A stretch of DNA of 64,000 nt, taken from contig JBNLDC010000064.1 of the NCBI GenBank assembly GCA_050304135.1, positions 186,001 through 250,000 of the forward strand. The letters run 5' to 3'. This DNA is from JAFGNB01 sp050304135. GTDB lineage: Bacteria; Fibrobacterota; Chitinivibrionia; Chitinivibrionales; Chitinispirillaceae. Positions 9,374-18,061 of the stretch are shown here, one piece after another (the first letter of the stretch is position 1; every line of letters starts with the position of its first letter). Under the pieces are notes generated by a model that did no database searches, had not been told where the DNA came from, and was given only the letters and a program-made list of their open reading frames with translations. The position numbers and the translations under genes were made by a program.

Positions 9374-10624
9374 TCACGATGCAACCTCGATGGCCACAAG
9401 GGTGTAGTCGTCGTCATACCGGTAGGCGCTCAGTCGGCTTCTGATACCGCTCAGCAGTTTACTGAAGGGTACTGAATTACACGAGGCGAGCAGGGCGACA
9501 AAGTCGTCGTAGCCGAGCATGGTACCGCCCTCTTCAACCGGACGATCCACTTCGTAAATACCGTCGGTGAAAAGAAAAATACGATCACCTTTCTCGAAAG
9601 AGACGGTTGCTTCCTCGAACTCCGTATTGGCAAGTATCCCTATAAAGGTACCGGGAGTGGTGAGTTCCTGTATGGTGCCGTCTTTTTTAATGAGCACGGG
9701 CATAGGGTGTCCGGCACGGCAGAACGTGAAGGTGCTTTCGGCGAAATTGAATATTCCCCAGAAACAGGTAATGTAGTGACCGGTGTGAACGTTGTTGAGA
9801 AGGTCCTCGTTGATACGGGAGATCAGATCGGCAACCGGTTGTTCATGTTTGCCGTGATTGTACAGCGACATTTTGGAAATGGTTCCCACAAAGGCAGCCG
9901 AGAGTCCGTGTCCCGAAGCGTCACCAATGAATACTCCCAGATGATCCGAGGGGTAGGGGATGAAATCGTAGACGTCACCACCGACATCGGCGACCGGGTG
10001 ATAGGTGTGGTCGATTTTGAGGCGGGGAACCGCAGGCGCGGCGGTCGGAAGAAGTCCCTGCTGAATGTTGCGGGCCAGTTGCAGTTCATCGCGGATGTTC
10101 TGTTGCGCTTCACGGAGATGTTTCATCGTTTGGGCGAGGGAGCGATTTTTCTTTTCAAGATCATTTTTGAGTTTTTCGAGCAGCGTAATGTCGCGCAGAT
10201 GTTCGGTTATTCCGATTTCATTCCCGCCGTGGGTGAGATTGAACGGGGAAAAGGAGATCGAGAGTACACGGTGTTCATCGGGAAGTTCGGTACGCGGCAG
10301 GGTGAGTGACTTTTTCCCGGCGATTGCTTTCTTCAGAAGGCAGTCTTTACAGGGGGAGGTTCTTCCGCGCAGCAGTTCGTAACATTTTCCGCCTATGATA
10401 TCGGGAAACGATTGGTTGACAAGCTCCGTATACGCACGGTTTGCACGCCTGATGGTGAAATCGGCGGTAATGACCGCAAGAGGGTCGCTGATTCCATCGA
10501 ACATATCCTGCAGACCTATTTTACTGCGGTAGATGAGGTGTACCGGAAAACGCCGGTACAGAACGATTACCAGCGAGGCAATGAGCAGCACAGCCGAAAG
10601 GGATAAGAGATGCAGGGAATCCAT
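9374..10624 (-). CDS. Membrane-anchored PAS-domain PP2C (SpoIIE/RsbU-type) serine phosphatase
   Basis: A 416-residue protein: one N-terminal membrane helix (about 5-25), a PAS domain (about 38-150, DGISDPLAVITADFTIRRAN), a short coiled coil (about 150-185, ending LARNIQQGLLP), then a PP2C SpoIIE-type phosphatase (about 190-416). The metal-site motifs are intact: DVGGDVYD, GDASGHG, TDGIYE and the final DDDYT. These phosphatases dephosphorylate anti-anti-sigma factors or similar partners in response to signals sensed by PAS. No STAS or anti-sigma partner is encoded in the window. The gene starts 6 bp after the tsaB stop and so probably belongs to the glyS-ddl-tsaB transcript. Confidence 0.9.
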   Translation of the reverse strand: MDSLHLLSLSAVLLIASLVIVLYRRFPVHLIYRSKIGLQDMFDGISDPLAVITADFTIRRANRAYTELVNQSFPDIIGGKCYELLRGRTSPCKDCLLKKAIAGKKSLTLPRTELPDEHRVLSISFSPFNLTHGGNEIGITEHLRDITLLEKLKNDLEKKNRSLAQTMKHLREAQQNIRDELQLARNIQQGLLPTAAPAVPRLKIDHTYHPVADVGGDVYDFIPYPSDHLGVFIGDASGHGLSAAFVGTISKMSLYNHGKHEQPVADLISRINEDLLNNVHTGHYITCFWGIFNFAESTFTFCRAGHPMPVLIKKDGTIQELTTPGTFIGILANTEFEEATVSFEKGDRIFLFTDGIYEVDRPVEEGGTMLGYDDFVALLASCNSVPFSKLLSGIRSRLSAYRYDDDYTLVAIEVAS

Positions 10625-10630
10625 TGCCGT

Positions 10631-11335
10631 TTACTTTCCACTCGCTGCAGCGAGTCGTTCTTCGGGAGCACTGCGGCGCAGGTAGTTGGGGTGGATGTCG
10701 CCATGGTGGTTCCAGAGATCCGCTGTCTCCAGCGCGTCAACGCCACCGGCTGCGCACAGAAGACCACGCTGCAGTGGATGACGTTCTATCGGCAGCGGAG
10801 TGCAGAACTCCGGAAGCGAAGAAAATACGGTACTTTTTTTGTAACCGACGGTATCGGTGACGACGATATCTCCTTTGGACAGAGCGGCGGTAAACTGCTC
10901 CGCGGAGGTGATGGTATCGTCGGTCCGGCGGACAAGGCGGTTTTGCCGGCGGGAGAACGATGCCCAGAAGACATCGTTGTTGCGGGCATCGATGGCAGCG
11001 ATAATTCTGCCGTTGTGCCGCAGTGCCGCATGGGCAAGAATCTGCAGTGATGAGACCGGCAGAACCGGTACCGGGTGCGCGGTGCAGAGACCTTTGATAA
11101 ATGCGATTCCGATGCGCAGACCGGTGAAACTGCCGGGTCCTGTTGCAATGGCGATGCGTTCGATTGCTTCCGGTTGCAGGTTGCCGCTGCCGAGAAGCAT
11201 GCTCACGGCCGGGGCAATATGCTCAGCATGCGAATTACCGATATACCGGGTGAACGATGCAACCGGTGCACCGTCGCGGTAGATTCCGAGGGAAAGATCG
11301 GTGGAGGAGGTGTCGATACCGAGTATCGTACTCAT
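10631..11335 (-). CDS. tsaB: tRNA threonylcarbamoyladenosine biosynthesis protein TsaB
   Basis: A 234-residue protein of the ASKHA fold, with MSTILGIDTSSTDLSLG at the N-terminus and the family motif GPGSFTGLRIG near residues 68-78. TsaB is the scaffold partner of TsaD and TsaE in making t6A at position 37 of ANN-decoding tRNAs. The length agrees with the family. Its ATG overlaps the ddl stop by 4 nt (ATGA, 11332-11335), so the two are translationally coupled. The neighbouring glyS gives the operon a translation theme. Confidence 0.93.
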   Translation of the reverse strand: MSTILGIDTSSTDLSLGIYRDGAPVASFTRYIGNSHAEHIAPAVSMLLGSGNLQPEAIERIAIATGPGSFTGLRIGIAFIKGLCTAHPVPVLPVSSLQILAHAALRHNGRIIAAIDARNNDVFWASFSRRQNRLVRRTDDTITSAEQFTAALSKGDIVVTDTVGYKKSTVFSSLPEFCTPLPIERHPLQRGLLCAAGGVDALETADLWNHHGDIHPNYLRRSAPEERLAAASGK

Positions 11336-12378
11336 GGCAGTACCGTTTCCTTCCGGGCAAGGGCCTGACGGATGAGTAAATCAATGAGGCCGCTGAAGGT
11401 TCCCCCGGTTGCCTGGTAGGATTTCGGGATCAGTGAGTTCGACGTGAGGCCCGGCAGGGTATTGACCTCCAGAACATACAGGGTTTTGTTCTGCAGCAGA
11501 AAATCGGTACGGGAGATGCCCGTGCACCCCAGTATCCGGTGTGCCGCGACGGCAATCTCCTGAATCTGCTCAAGCAGCTGCGCCGGACGGGGTGCCGGTA
11601 CAAGTTCTTCCGACGCTCCGGTGGTATACTTTGCCGTATAATCAAAAAATGACGCTTTCGGACGGATCTCGATCGGCGGAAGCGCAAACGGTCTTCCCGT
11701 TGCATCGTCGAGCACCCCGCAGGTGAATTCCGGACCGTCAATCATCGATTCAATGAGAATGTCGTCGGAATACCGTGAGAAATCGGTGAGCATCGCGGAT
11801 AGTTCATCAGCAGTTCCCGCGCGACCGAGCAGTTTACTCGAACCCGATTGCGGACACTTTATAAAACAGGGAAGTCCATGCGTTGCAATAATTGATTCCA
11901 CGGTGACCTCCGGATGGAGCGATCCGAAAATGGAATACGGCGGGGTGGCGAGCCCGTGACAGGTGAAGAGCGTTTTACAGGTGATCTTGTTCATTGCCAC
12001 TGCACTCGCGTAAACATCTGAACCGGTGTAGGGCATCCCGATACTCTCGAGATATCCCTGAAAAACCCCGTCTTCACCAAAGGAACCGTGCATCGCGAGA
12101 AACGCCGCGTCGCATCCCTCCCATACCGGTACCGCATCGGCCATGGAAACCGGACCACGCATTACTGCTGATGTGTCGGGTGCACGAAGATCTTCGAGTG
12201 ACGGCAGTTTCTGCGGATCGGTATCACAATAGAAAAACTGTTTGTGACGACTGATCACGACCGCCCTGACCGTATAGGATCCCCGGTCAATATACCGGAG
12301 CACTTCGAGACCGCTGTTCAGAGAGACCTCGTGTTCAGCCGAGGGACCACCCATGCAGACGCAGATCAGTTTTTTCAT
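11332..12378 (-). CDS. ddl: D-alanine--D-alanine ligase
   Basis: A 348-residue ATP-grasp enzyme that joins two D-Ala for peptidoglycan precursors in the cytoplasm. The family start CMGGPSAEHEVSLNSG, the middle MPYTGSDVYASAVAMNK and PCFIKCPQSGSS segments, and the C-terminal active-site stretch LEVNTLPGLTSNSLIPK are all present. Length is usual for the family. The start ATG overlaps the glyS stop by 4 nt (12375-12378) and the stop overlaps tsaB, forming a tight glyS-ddl-tsaB unit. No unusual residues were seen. Confidence 0.96.
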   Translation of the reverse strand: MKKLICVCMGGPSAEHEVSLNSGLEVLRYIDRGSYTVRAVVISRHKQFFYCDTDPQKLPSLEDLRAPDTSAVMRGPVSMADAVPVWEGCDAAFLAMHGSFGEDGVFQGYLESIGMPYTGSDVYASAVAMNKITCKTLFTCHGLATPPYSIFGSLHPEVTVESIIATHGLPCFIKCPQSGSSKLLGRAGTADELSAMLTDFSRYSDDILIESMIDGPEFTCGVLDDATGRPFALPPIEIRPKASFFDYTAKYTTGASEELVPAPRPAQLLEQIQEIAVAAHRILGCTGISRTDFLLQNKTLYVLEVNTLPGLTSNSLIPKSYQATGGTFSGLIDLLIRQALARKETVLP

Positions 12379-13703
12379 GCGTCTTTCCTGCCGGAAAGTT
12401 TTTTCTTCAGTACGTCGACCACCTGCGCGGCGGCAATACGGTACTGTTCTCTGCTGTCCCGTTCACGTATGGTGACGGTGTCGTCGGTGAGCGTCTGCGT
12501 ATCAACGGTGATACAGAACGGTGTTCCCGCCTCGTCCTGACGCGCATACCGGCGGCCGATCGCCGCCGTCTGATCATAGAACGACTTGATGGAATTGTCG
12601 AGCAGGTCGCGGTAGATATTCTCCGCTTTTTCCGGCATGCCGTCTTTTTTGACCAGCGGGAGTACCGCCGCCTTGATCGGGGCCAACGATGGATGAAACC
12701 GCAGCACGGTGCGTGCGTCTTTGCCTTCACCCTCGACATCGTACGCGTCAACGAGAAAGGCGAGTGTTGCCCGGTCGGCACCTGCTGCAGGTTCAATCAC
12801 GTACGGGAAGTAGTGACTGTTCGATTCGTTGTCGAAATAGGCGAGACTCTTTCCACTGCCTTCTGAATGCGCCTTGAGATCAAAATCGGTCCGGTTGGCG
12901 ATTCCCTCAAGTTCACTCCAGCCGAACGGAAATTTGTACTCAACATCGGCGCAGCCTTTGGCATAATGTGCCAGTTCATCGGTTGCGTGTTCACGCATCC
13001 GGAGGTTCTCCTCTTTAATGCCGTAGTCGATATACCATGCCCGCCGTGCATCCTTCCAGTAGTTGTACCAGTAGGTATCATCGTCGGGGGGAACAAAAAA
13101 CTCCATCTCCATCTGTTCGAATTCACGCGTGCGATAGGTGAAGTTTCCGGGAGTGATCTCGTTGCGGAAACTTTTACCCACCTGGGCGATACCGAACGGC
13201 GGTTTGAGGCGGGAGGCCTGCTGCACATTGAGAAAGTTGACGAATATTCCCTGTGCCGTTTCGGGCCGCATGTACACTGTTGCCGACTGGTCTTCAACCG
13301 GACCCATGAAGGTTTTGAACATCAGGTTAAACGTGCGCACTTCGGTGAATTCTCCGCCACAGGAGGGACATTTGTCAAGGTTTTCGAGGTGGTCGGCGCG
13401 GAACCGGCTCTTGCATTTTTTGCAGTCAACAAGCGGATCGGTGAATCCGCCCAGATGGCCGGATGATTCCCATACCTTCGGATGCATGAGGATCGAGGCA
13501 TCGAGTCCGACAATATCGCGACGGTTGGTGACCATTGAGCGCCACCAGGCCTCTTTGACGTTGCGTTTAAGTTCCACACCGAGGGGGCCGTAATCCCAGC
13601 AGCTGTTCAGACCGCCGTAAATTTCACTCGACTGAAAGATGAAGCCCCTGCGTTTGCAAAGACTGACAATGGTACTCATGAGATCGGGGGCTTTGGAAGC
13701 CAT
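12375..13703 (-). CDS. glyS: Glycyl-tRNA synthetase, homodimeric class II type
   Basis: A 442-residue single-chain (alpha2-type) glycyl-tRNA synthetase. Recognisable elements are the N-terminal CKRRGFIFQSSEIYGG and CWDYGPLGVELKRN, motif 2 FRNEITPGNFTYRTREFEQME, a zinc-like pair CKKC (about 87-90) and CPSC (about 105-108), and the C-terminal anticodon-binding domain from about residue 340. It charges tRNA-Gly. AGGAACTG, 7-8 nt before the ATG, serves as ribosome site. It heads the glyS-ddl-tsaB-phosphatase cluster, and the 120-bp gap to purC could carry the promoter. The family symbol is sometimes glyQS. Confidence 0.96.
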   Translation of the reverse strand: MASKAPDLMSTIVSLCKRRGFIFQSSEIYGGLNSCWDYGPLGVELKRNVKEAWWRSMVTNRRDIVGLDASILMHPKVWESSGHLGGFTDPLVDCKKCKSRFRADHLENLDKCPSCGGEFTEVRTFNLMFKTFMGPVEDQSATVYMRPETAQGIFVNFLNVQQASRLKPPFGIAQVGKSFRNEITPGNFTYRTREFEQMEMEFFVPPDDDTYWYNYWKDARRAWYIDYGIKEENLRMREHATDELAHYAKGCADVEYKFPFGWSELEGIANRTDFDLKAHSEGSGKSLAYFDNESNSHYFPYVIEPAAGADRATLAFLVDAYDVEGEGKDARTVLRFHPSLAPIKAAVLPLVKKDGMPEKAENIYRDLLDNSIKSFYDQTAAIGRRYARQDEAGTPFCITVDTQTLTDDTVTIRERDSREQYRIAAAQVVDVLKKKLSGRKDA

Positions 13704-13826
13704 TCAGTTCCTCCGTGGAAAGATATAATGGAAATTGGTAGTATCCGGTAATTTGCTAAGGTACTCACGGTTCACAATGCGATGGTACCACCCTGTTCAC
13801 TTGATTACAGTACTGCTGCCCGGACC

Positions 13827-14798
13827 TCAGGCGATACCCGCATCTTTCAGATTTGCAGTCATACGGTCTCTGATACTCGCCGACGTATCGACAGAGAACT
13901 GTTGACCGGTGATCATCTCGTAGAGACGGATATACCGCGACGAGAGCTCGATAATAAGATCATCGGGTGCTTTCGGGAGTTCCGGATCGTTGTACGGATC
14001 ACAGTGATCCCGGAACCAGAGCCGCAGGAACTCCTTATCGATATTTTCCGGTTCCCTGCCCTGGTCCAGCCGTTCCCGGTAGGTCGCGGCAATCCAGTAG
14101 CGCGAGGAGTCGGGGGTATGAATCTCGTCGATCAGAATAATTTCACCGTTGTCATCAACGCCAAGTTCGTATTTGGTATCAACCAGAATAAGTCCGTTCT
14201 TTGCCGCGATTTCGGTTCCCCGTTTGAACAGGCCGAAAACGATTTTCTCACACTGTTCCCAGGTCGCTTTGTCGATAATACCTCGTTCAACGATCTCAGC
14301 TGCGGAAATTGATTCATCATGTTCGTCGGATTTGGTGGTGGGAGTGAGAATCGGCTGTTCAAAGGGCTGATTTTTCACCATGCCGTCGGGAAGCACATTG
14401 CCGCAGATGTTCCTTCTGCCCTTGTTGTAGAGTGTCCACGCGGAGGTGTCGGTGGAACCGGTAAGGTAGCCCCGTAAAACGAATTCAATCGGCAGCACCC
14501 TGCATTTACGGGCAAGGGTGACGTTGGGATCCGGAATACTGATCACATGATTGGCAACGATATCGCGGGTTGCCTCAAACCAGAAGGCGCTCACCTGATT
14601 GAGCACCTGCCCCTTGAACGGAATTGCGGCCAGTATCCGGTCAAAAGCACTCTGCCGATCGGTCGTTACAAGCAGTAGCCTGTCGCCGAGGTCGTAGGAA
14701 TCGCGTACCTTGCCCTTTTTTCTTCCCGGTAGTGCGATAAACGAGGTGTCATCAAGGCAATTGGCGAGATTTGCAGAGATCATTTCGTTGGCGAGCAT
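13827..14798 (-). CDS. purC: Phosphoribosylaminoimidazole-succinocarboxamide synthase
   Basis: A 323-residue SAICAR synthetase of the long, eukaryote-like form; it ligates aspartate to CAIR in purine synthesis. Motifs are GRKKGKVRDSYDLGDRLLLV, TTDRQSAFDR, EFVLRGYLTGS and LVDTKYELGV, with IDEIHTPDSSRYW at the C-terminal side. The frame is open upstream to 14942, but the ATG at 14798 is chosen because GGAG lies about 10 nt before it and homology starts right after; the extra 48 residues are rich in phenylalanine and histidine and not family-like. A 14-bp palindrome (ATACTATATAGTAT, 14821-14834) sits just upstream and may be part of the promoter. Confidence 0.95.
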   Translation of the reverse strand: MLANEMISANLANCLDDTSFIALPGRKKGKVRDSYDLGDRLLLVTTDRQSAFDRILAAIPFKGQVLNQVSAFWFEATRDIVANHVISIPDPNVTLARKCRVLPIEFVLRGYLTGSTDTSAWTLYNKGRRNICGNVLPDGMVKNQPFEQPILTPTTKSDEHDESISAAEIVERGIIDKATWEQCEKIVFGLFKRGTEIAAKNGLILVDTKYELGVDDNGEIILIDEIHTPDSSRYWIAATYRERLDQGREPENIDKEFLRLWFRDHCDPYNDPELPKAPDDLIIELSSRYIRLYEMITGQQFSVDTSASIRDRMTANLKDAGIA

Positions 14799-14994
14799 CA
14801 GAAAAACTCCATGAGGTTTAATACTATATAGTATAAAGAAGAAGACCTCTAAAATAATATGTGGCGGCTGATGCCAGTAGCGGCTACTGAGGATTTGTGG
14901 AACACCGGCAGAGGGGGAACCGGTATGGTATTCATGGATCAATGATCTGCCTGCGTGAGCATCAATTTACATCAATTACTGGATTTATAATAAA

Positions 14995-15031
14995 AAACGT
15001 CCGGTGCATACAATGTACGCACCGGACGTTT
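14995..15031 (-). terminator. Rho-independent terminator downstream of the GH54 gene
   Basis: A perfect 13-bp stem (AAACGTCCGGTGC at 14995-15007 with its complement at 15019-15031) and an 11-nt loop. On the minus strand the stem is followed by a T-run (TTTTTT ATTAT), the classic intrinsic terminator layout, about 115 bp past the GH54 stop. It also insulates purC from GH54 transcription. Confidence 0.88.
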
Positions 15032-15145
15032 CATGAAGCAGTTGTACTGCTGTAATTCAGTCAGATCACTGTCGGTGCAGCACTCTTTTCATCCGTCAGG
15101 TGCATACTACCGCCTGGCGGTGGGAGTGCGGCAGACAACGCACGC

Positions 15146-16552
15146 CTATTTTCCGACGATGATTTTTTCGGTCCATCCCTGTTGACCTCTGATCTCAATC
15201 CGGCATACATACACCCCGGCGGGAGCCTGCGAGGCATCCCAGACCGCTTTGTGACGGCCGGCGGGGATGGTACCATTAAGGACCTCAGCGATCTGTTTAC
15301 CCTGCGAATTGAAAATATTCACGCTGACGCGACGTGAATGCTCCATGGTGTAATTGATGATCGCACTGGAGGTTGAGGGGTGGTAACCGGCGCTGAACAA
15401 TGAAGCTGTCGCCTCTCTGCTGTTGGGTTCCAGAACCTTTGTCGTGGCTCTTCCGTATCCCGCATCCCGGATATTTTTCATGATCAGTTCATCGGTTTCA
15501 TCCGACGGTCGACCTGCGGTAATGCAGCCCTCGTAAAAGGTACCGGACGACGAATTGCTGTTGTCGCCGCCGACACCAAGAACGATGCCGCCATGCATTT
15601 TCCAGGTGGTGGGAGCCCGGCCGTCGTAGGCGGTTACCAGATGAGGTGCTTGAGCATTGTCGGCAAGCGATCCGCTGGCGACTCTGATTGCATATTGTCC
15701 GATGTTGTTCTCGGTACTGGTTTTGGTGATTCCGAGGGCGTAATTGAATTTCGAGGAAGGCAGGTTGTCATTTCTGACGTTCGATTGCCCTGAACCACCG
15801 GCCCATACTCCGGCTTCCATATCATTTAAAAACCACGGACCATTTCCGCTGCCTTTTCCCCAGTAACCGATTCCGAAGAAAAGTGTATTCATCGCTCCGG
15901 TGGGGCCTGCCGCATTGTTCAACGATGCATTTCCGAAATCGAAGCAGCAGCAACAGCCGACACCCGGCCGCGAGCCGTCTTCCAGCGCATAAATTCCCTG
16001 TGGTTCGTTGTTGATCGGCATACCGTCGGGAGCCTCTACTGAAGCCGGATACCCACTGTATCCCTCCTGCTTTGCACGATACCCCTGATTTGCATTATTT
16101 GCCGTATAGAGTGAATACACCTTATGGCCGTTGACGGTCAGCGATTGAGCTTTGGCGTTTGCCTCTTTGCAGTCCTGACTTGCAGTCCCGATGTAAGATC
16201 CTTTTTTTGCTACGGTGAGGTCGTTGCCCCTTCCTGACTGGTCATAGATTTTCGAAATGGTACCTGCACTGTTACCCAGGAAATCGTCCTGTTCTTTCGC
16301 GTTGGCAAAACCATCATCGGTTTGTCCGATATCCTGGGTCCCACCGCCCTGTTTGCGGACCTGATAGAGAGGACCTTTATAGGTGCTTGAAAGAGACCGT
16401 ACCGTACTGTAAGCTGCAACACACGGTGTTCCGGCGGTTTCATAGATATCACATGGCCCTTCCGCTGCAGAGGCTTTAAGTGGTAAAATGTTGATAGCCA
16501 TAATGGCTGCCAGAAGTGTACCCATACCGGTAACCGAACTATAGGATCGCAT
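15146..16552 (-). CDS. GH54 alpha-L-arabinofuranosidase (AbfB-type) with sorting tail
   Basis: A 468-residue secreted enzyme: signal peptide (about 1-30), GH54 catalytic domain (about 31-375) and a C-terminal tail (about 395-468: VNIFNSQGKQIAEVL, GVYVCRIEI, IIVGK). GH54 removes arabinose side chains from arabinoxylan and arabinan. The nucleophile aligns with Glu246 (FLNDMEAGVW) and the acid/base with Asp330 (GVGGDNSN). The fungal family has a vicinal Cys-Cys disulfide at the active site; here four consecutive Cys occur at 200-203. The fungal C-terminal CBM42 is absent, replaced by the tail. An AAGGGGG ribosome site precedes the ATG. A candidate LacI-type operator lies about 75 bp upstream. 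Confidence 0.92.
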   Translation of the reverse strand: MRSYSSVTGMGTLLAAIMAINILPLKASAAEGPCDIYETAGTPCVAAYSTVRSLSSTYKGPLYQVRKQGGGTQDIGQTDDGFANAKEQDDFLGNSAGTISKIYDQSGRGNDLTVAKKGSYIGTASQDCKEANAKAQSLTVNGHKVYSLYTANNANQGYRAKQEGYSGYPASVEAPDGMPINNEPQGIYALEDGSRPGVGCCCCFDFGNASLNNAAGPTGAMNTLFFGIGYWGKGSGNGPWFLNDMEAGVWAGGSGQSNVRNDNLPSSKFNYALGITKTSTENNIGQYAIRVASGSLADNAQAPHLVTAYDGRAPTTWKMHGGIVLGVGGDNSNSSSGTFYEGCITAGRPSDETDELIMKNIRDAGYGRATTKVLEPNSREATASLFSAGYHPSTSSAIINYTMEHSRRVSVNIFNSQGKQIAEVLNGTIPAGRHKAVWDASQAPAGVYVCRIEIRGQQGWTEKIIVGK

Positions 16553-16626
16553 AAAAAATCCCCCTTTTGTGGACTTAAAGATTAATGTTGAACTGATTTC
16601 TTTGAACAGTTGATTCTTGCAGATAT

Positions 16627-16642
16627 GCGTTAACGTTAACGC
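16627..16642. promoter_or_regulatory. 16-bp perfect palindrome, candidate LacI-family operator of GH54
   Basis: GCGTTAACGTTAACGC reads the same on both strands. It has the central CG and half-site spacing common to LacI/GalR-family operators, and it lies about 75 bp before the start of the arabinofuranosidase gene, in an AT-rich (TATAATAATATACT) promoter-like stretch. Regulation by an arabinose- or xylose-type repressor is inferred; no LacI-type gene is in the window. Confidence 0.55.
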
Positions 16643-17034
16643 GTTATCATATATAATAATATACTCTTATTTTAGAATACAGCTGTGTTTTTAATCGCCT
16701 GGATTGATAATTTAACAAACTATTGAACCGGGACAACCGCCGTAAAAAATTATCGTTACGATATCACAATCAATGACTTACCGTTAGTGCACTGTATTTA
16801 TTCCGCGGTGAGGGGTGATATCATCGAGCTACCGGGATGCTTGTTTGAAGGTGTCTGCAGGATTCTTAGTATATTGAGTATCCTGTTTTGAGGAGCAACG
16901 GCAATCAGAATTGCTGAACTATGTGGGCGACGTTAGCTCCCGAAGCAAGTTACCATAAAAATGTTATCAACAATAATGACGATTCGTTATACACTCCCGG
17001 AGAACGGGGTGGAGTATCGGGAGAGGGAGTAACC
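16643..17034. other. Divergent intergenic region between GH54 and the lipoprotein gene
   Basis: AT-rich next to the palindrome (TATATAATAATATACTC), then mixed sequence. It should hold both divergent promoters. An alternative, less likely in-frame start for the lipoprotein gene lies at 16921. Nothing else was recognised. Confidence 0.5.
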
Positions 17035-17664
17035 ATGAAGAAACCGGCCACCGGTAATGCATTCCCGACAGCTGTACTGAATCCGGTTGAATTGAAAAAG
17101 CGGCATATAACCAGCTCGATTGCGGGAGTGCTGATTGCCGGAGTGGTGCTTTGGGTTGGTTGCAGCGGCAATATCGTATTGCGATCAATTTCTTCCACCT
17201 CTGCAGACAAGCATGACTGCACCACCACGCAATTTGATCAAACGGTTACCCCGTTCATACTGGATACCTTGCAAAGGGGCCGGCTGCGGCAAAGTGAAAC
17301 ATTCAAGGTGCAATCAAACTATGGGTCGATGAACAAATTCATTACCCTTTTCCGGAGTAACCGGGGTAACACAGCGAAACCGTATATGTTCCTCTTTCAT
17401 TTTACCGACAGGCTAGAGGATCTAAGAAGCGACACCGTGGTAACGTTCGACCTCGGGACCGATTCTCTGGTGCTGCCTCTTTTTACTGATCCGGCGTCAA
17501 CGATCATCAGCAGCACTGCTGACCGGTTTTTGTACGCATTTCTGTCTGACCCGCAAATCCGCGTTCTTGTGGCTGCCGAAACGGTTGCAGGGTATATCGG
17601 TATGGTCGATTTCGCGCTACCGTATTCCTGCAGAGCGCTGTGGAGAAATGTAATTGTGGATTAA
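17035..17664 (+). CDS. Putative lipoprotein of unknown function
   Basis: A 209-residue protein from the ATG at 17035, chosen because GGGAGAGGGAG lies just upstream; the frame is open back to 16921. A basic N-region (ELKKRH) precedes a hydrophobic helix (SIAGVLIAGVVLWVGC) ending in a lipobox-like VGC at about residue 43-45, suggesting a membrane-anchored lipoprotein. The rest has beta-rich segments such as VTFDLGTDSLVLPLF and no recognised domain. It is transcribed divergently from GH54 with about 480 bp between them. No other function can be supported. Confidence 0.5.
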   Translation: MKKPATGNAFPTAVLNPVELKKRHITSSIAGVLIAGVVLWVGCSGNIVLRSISSTSADKHDCTTTQFDQTVTPFILDTLQRGRLRQSETFKVQSNYGSMNKFITLFRSNRGNTAKPYMFLFHFTDRLEDLRSDTVVTFDLGTDSLVLPLFTDPASTIISSTADRFLYAFLSDPQIRVLVAAETVAGYIGMVDFALPYSCRALWRNVIVD

Positions 17665-18061
17665 TGCTGTCGACCACGATTGAAGTGTGAACCCGTTTGC
17701 AGATCTGCTGTATCCTCCGACCGGTGAGTTCCACTCCAGCTTGTCGAACATCTCCGGGATAAGCACAGTCGAACAATCCGATACCCCGGGTTGGTACAAA
17801 TGAACAAAAAGTAACGATGTCGCTGGTGCTTCAACTGCGGTAGCAGCTGATTGTTATTGGAATGTGTGGATGGAGGAAGAGGCGGAGTCGCAGCCGAATA
17901 TGTCCGGAAAAAAGACGATCCCGAGAGCGACCCCGACCCCGACTCCGAGTTCAGGGCCGGGGCTGTTATGCCATGTACTAAGAGATAGCTACCATCGAAA
18001 CTGCTTCATAATAATTCTTCCCAGGTACATTCTGAATCCTGACTCCTGCCCCCCCCCCACA
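17665..18061. other. Intergenic region with hexamer-type repeat and C10 tract
   Basis: Between convergent genes. It contains a short CGA-type hexamer array (17914-17949), a heptamer-like TGAATCCTGACTCCTG (about 18033-18048) and a run of ten C (18049-18058) directly before the stop of the next minus-strand gene. No open frame here has family signatures. Confidence 0.6.
17914..17949. repeat. Degenerate CGA(T/C)NC hexamer array, copy 1
   Basis: Reads GACGATCCCGAGAGCGACC continuing CCGACCCCGACTCCGAG, that is repeated CGANCC units with a GAGTCG outlier at 17885. The same unit type builds the arrays at 21378-21445 and 22650-22793. Confidence 0.7.

Noticed and set aside
13827..14942. Longer purC form starting at 14942
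   Set aside because: The extra N-terminal residues are not family-like, while the ATG at 14798 has GGAG upstream and starts at the homologous region.
18049..18058. C10 tract as a phase-variation switch
   Set aside because: It lies after the stop codon region between convergent genes, not in a coding frame or a recognisable promoter.
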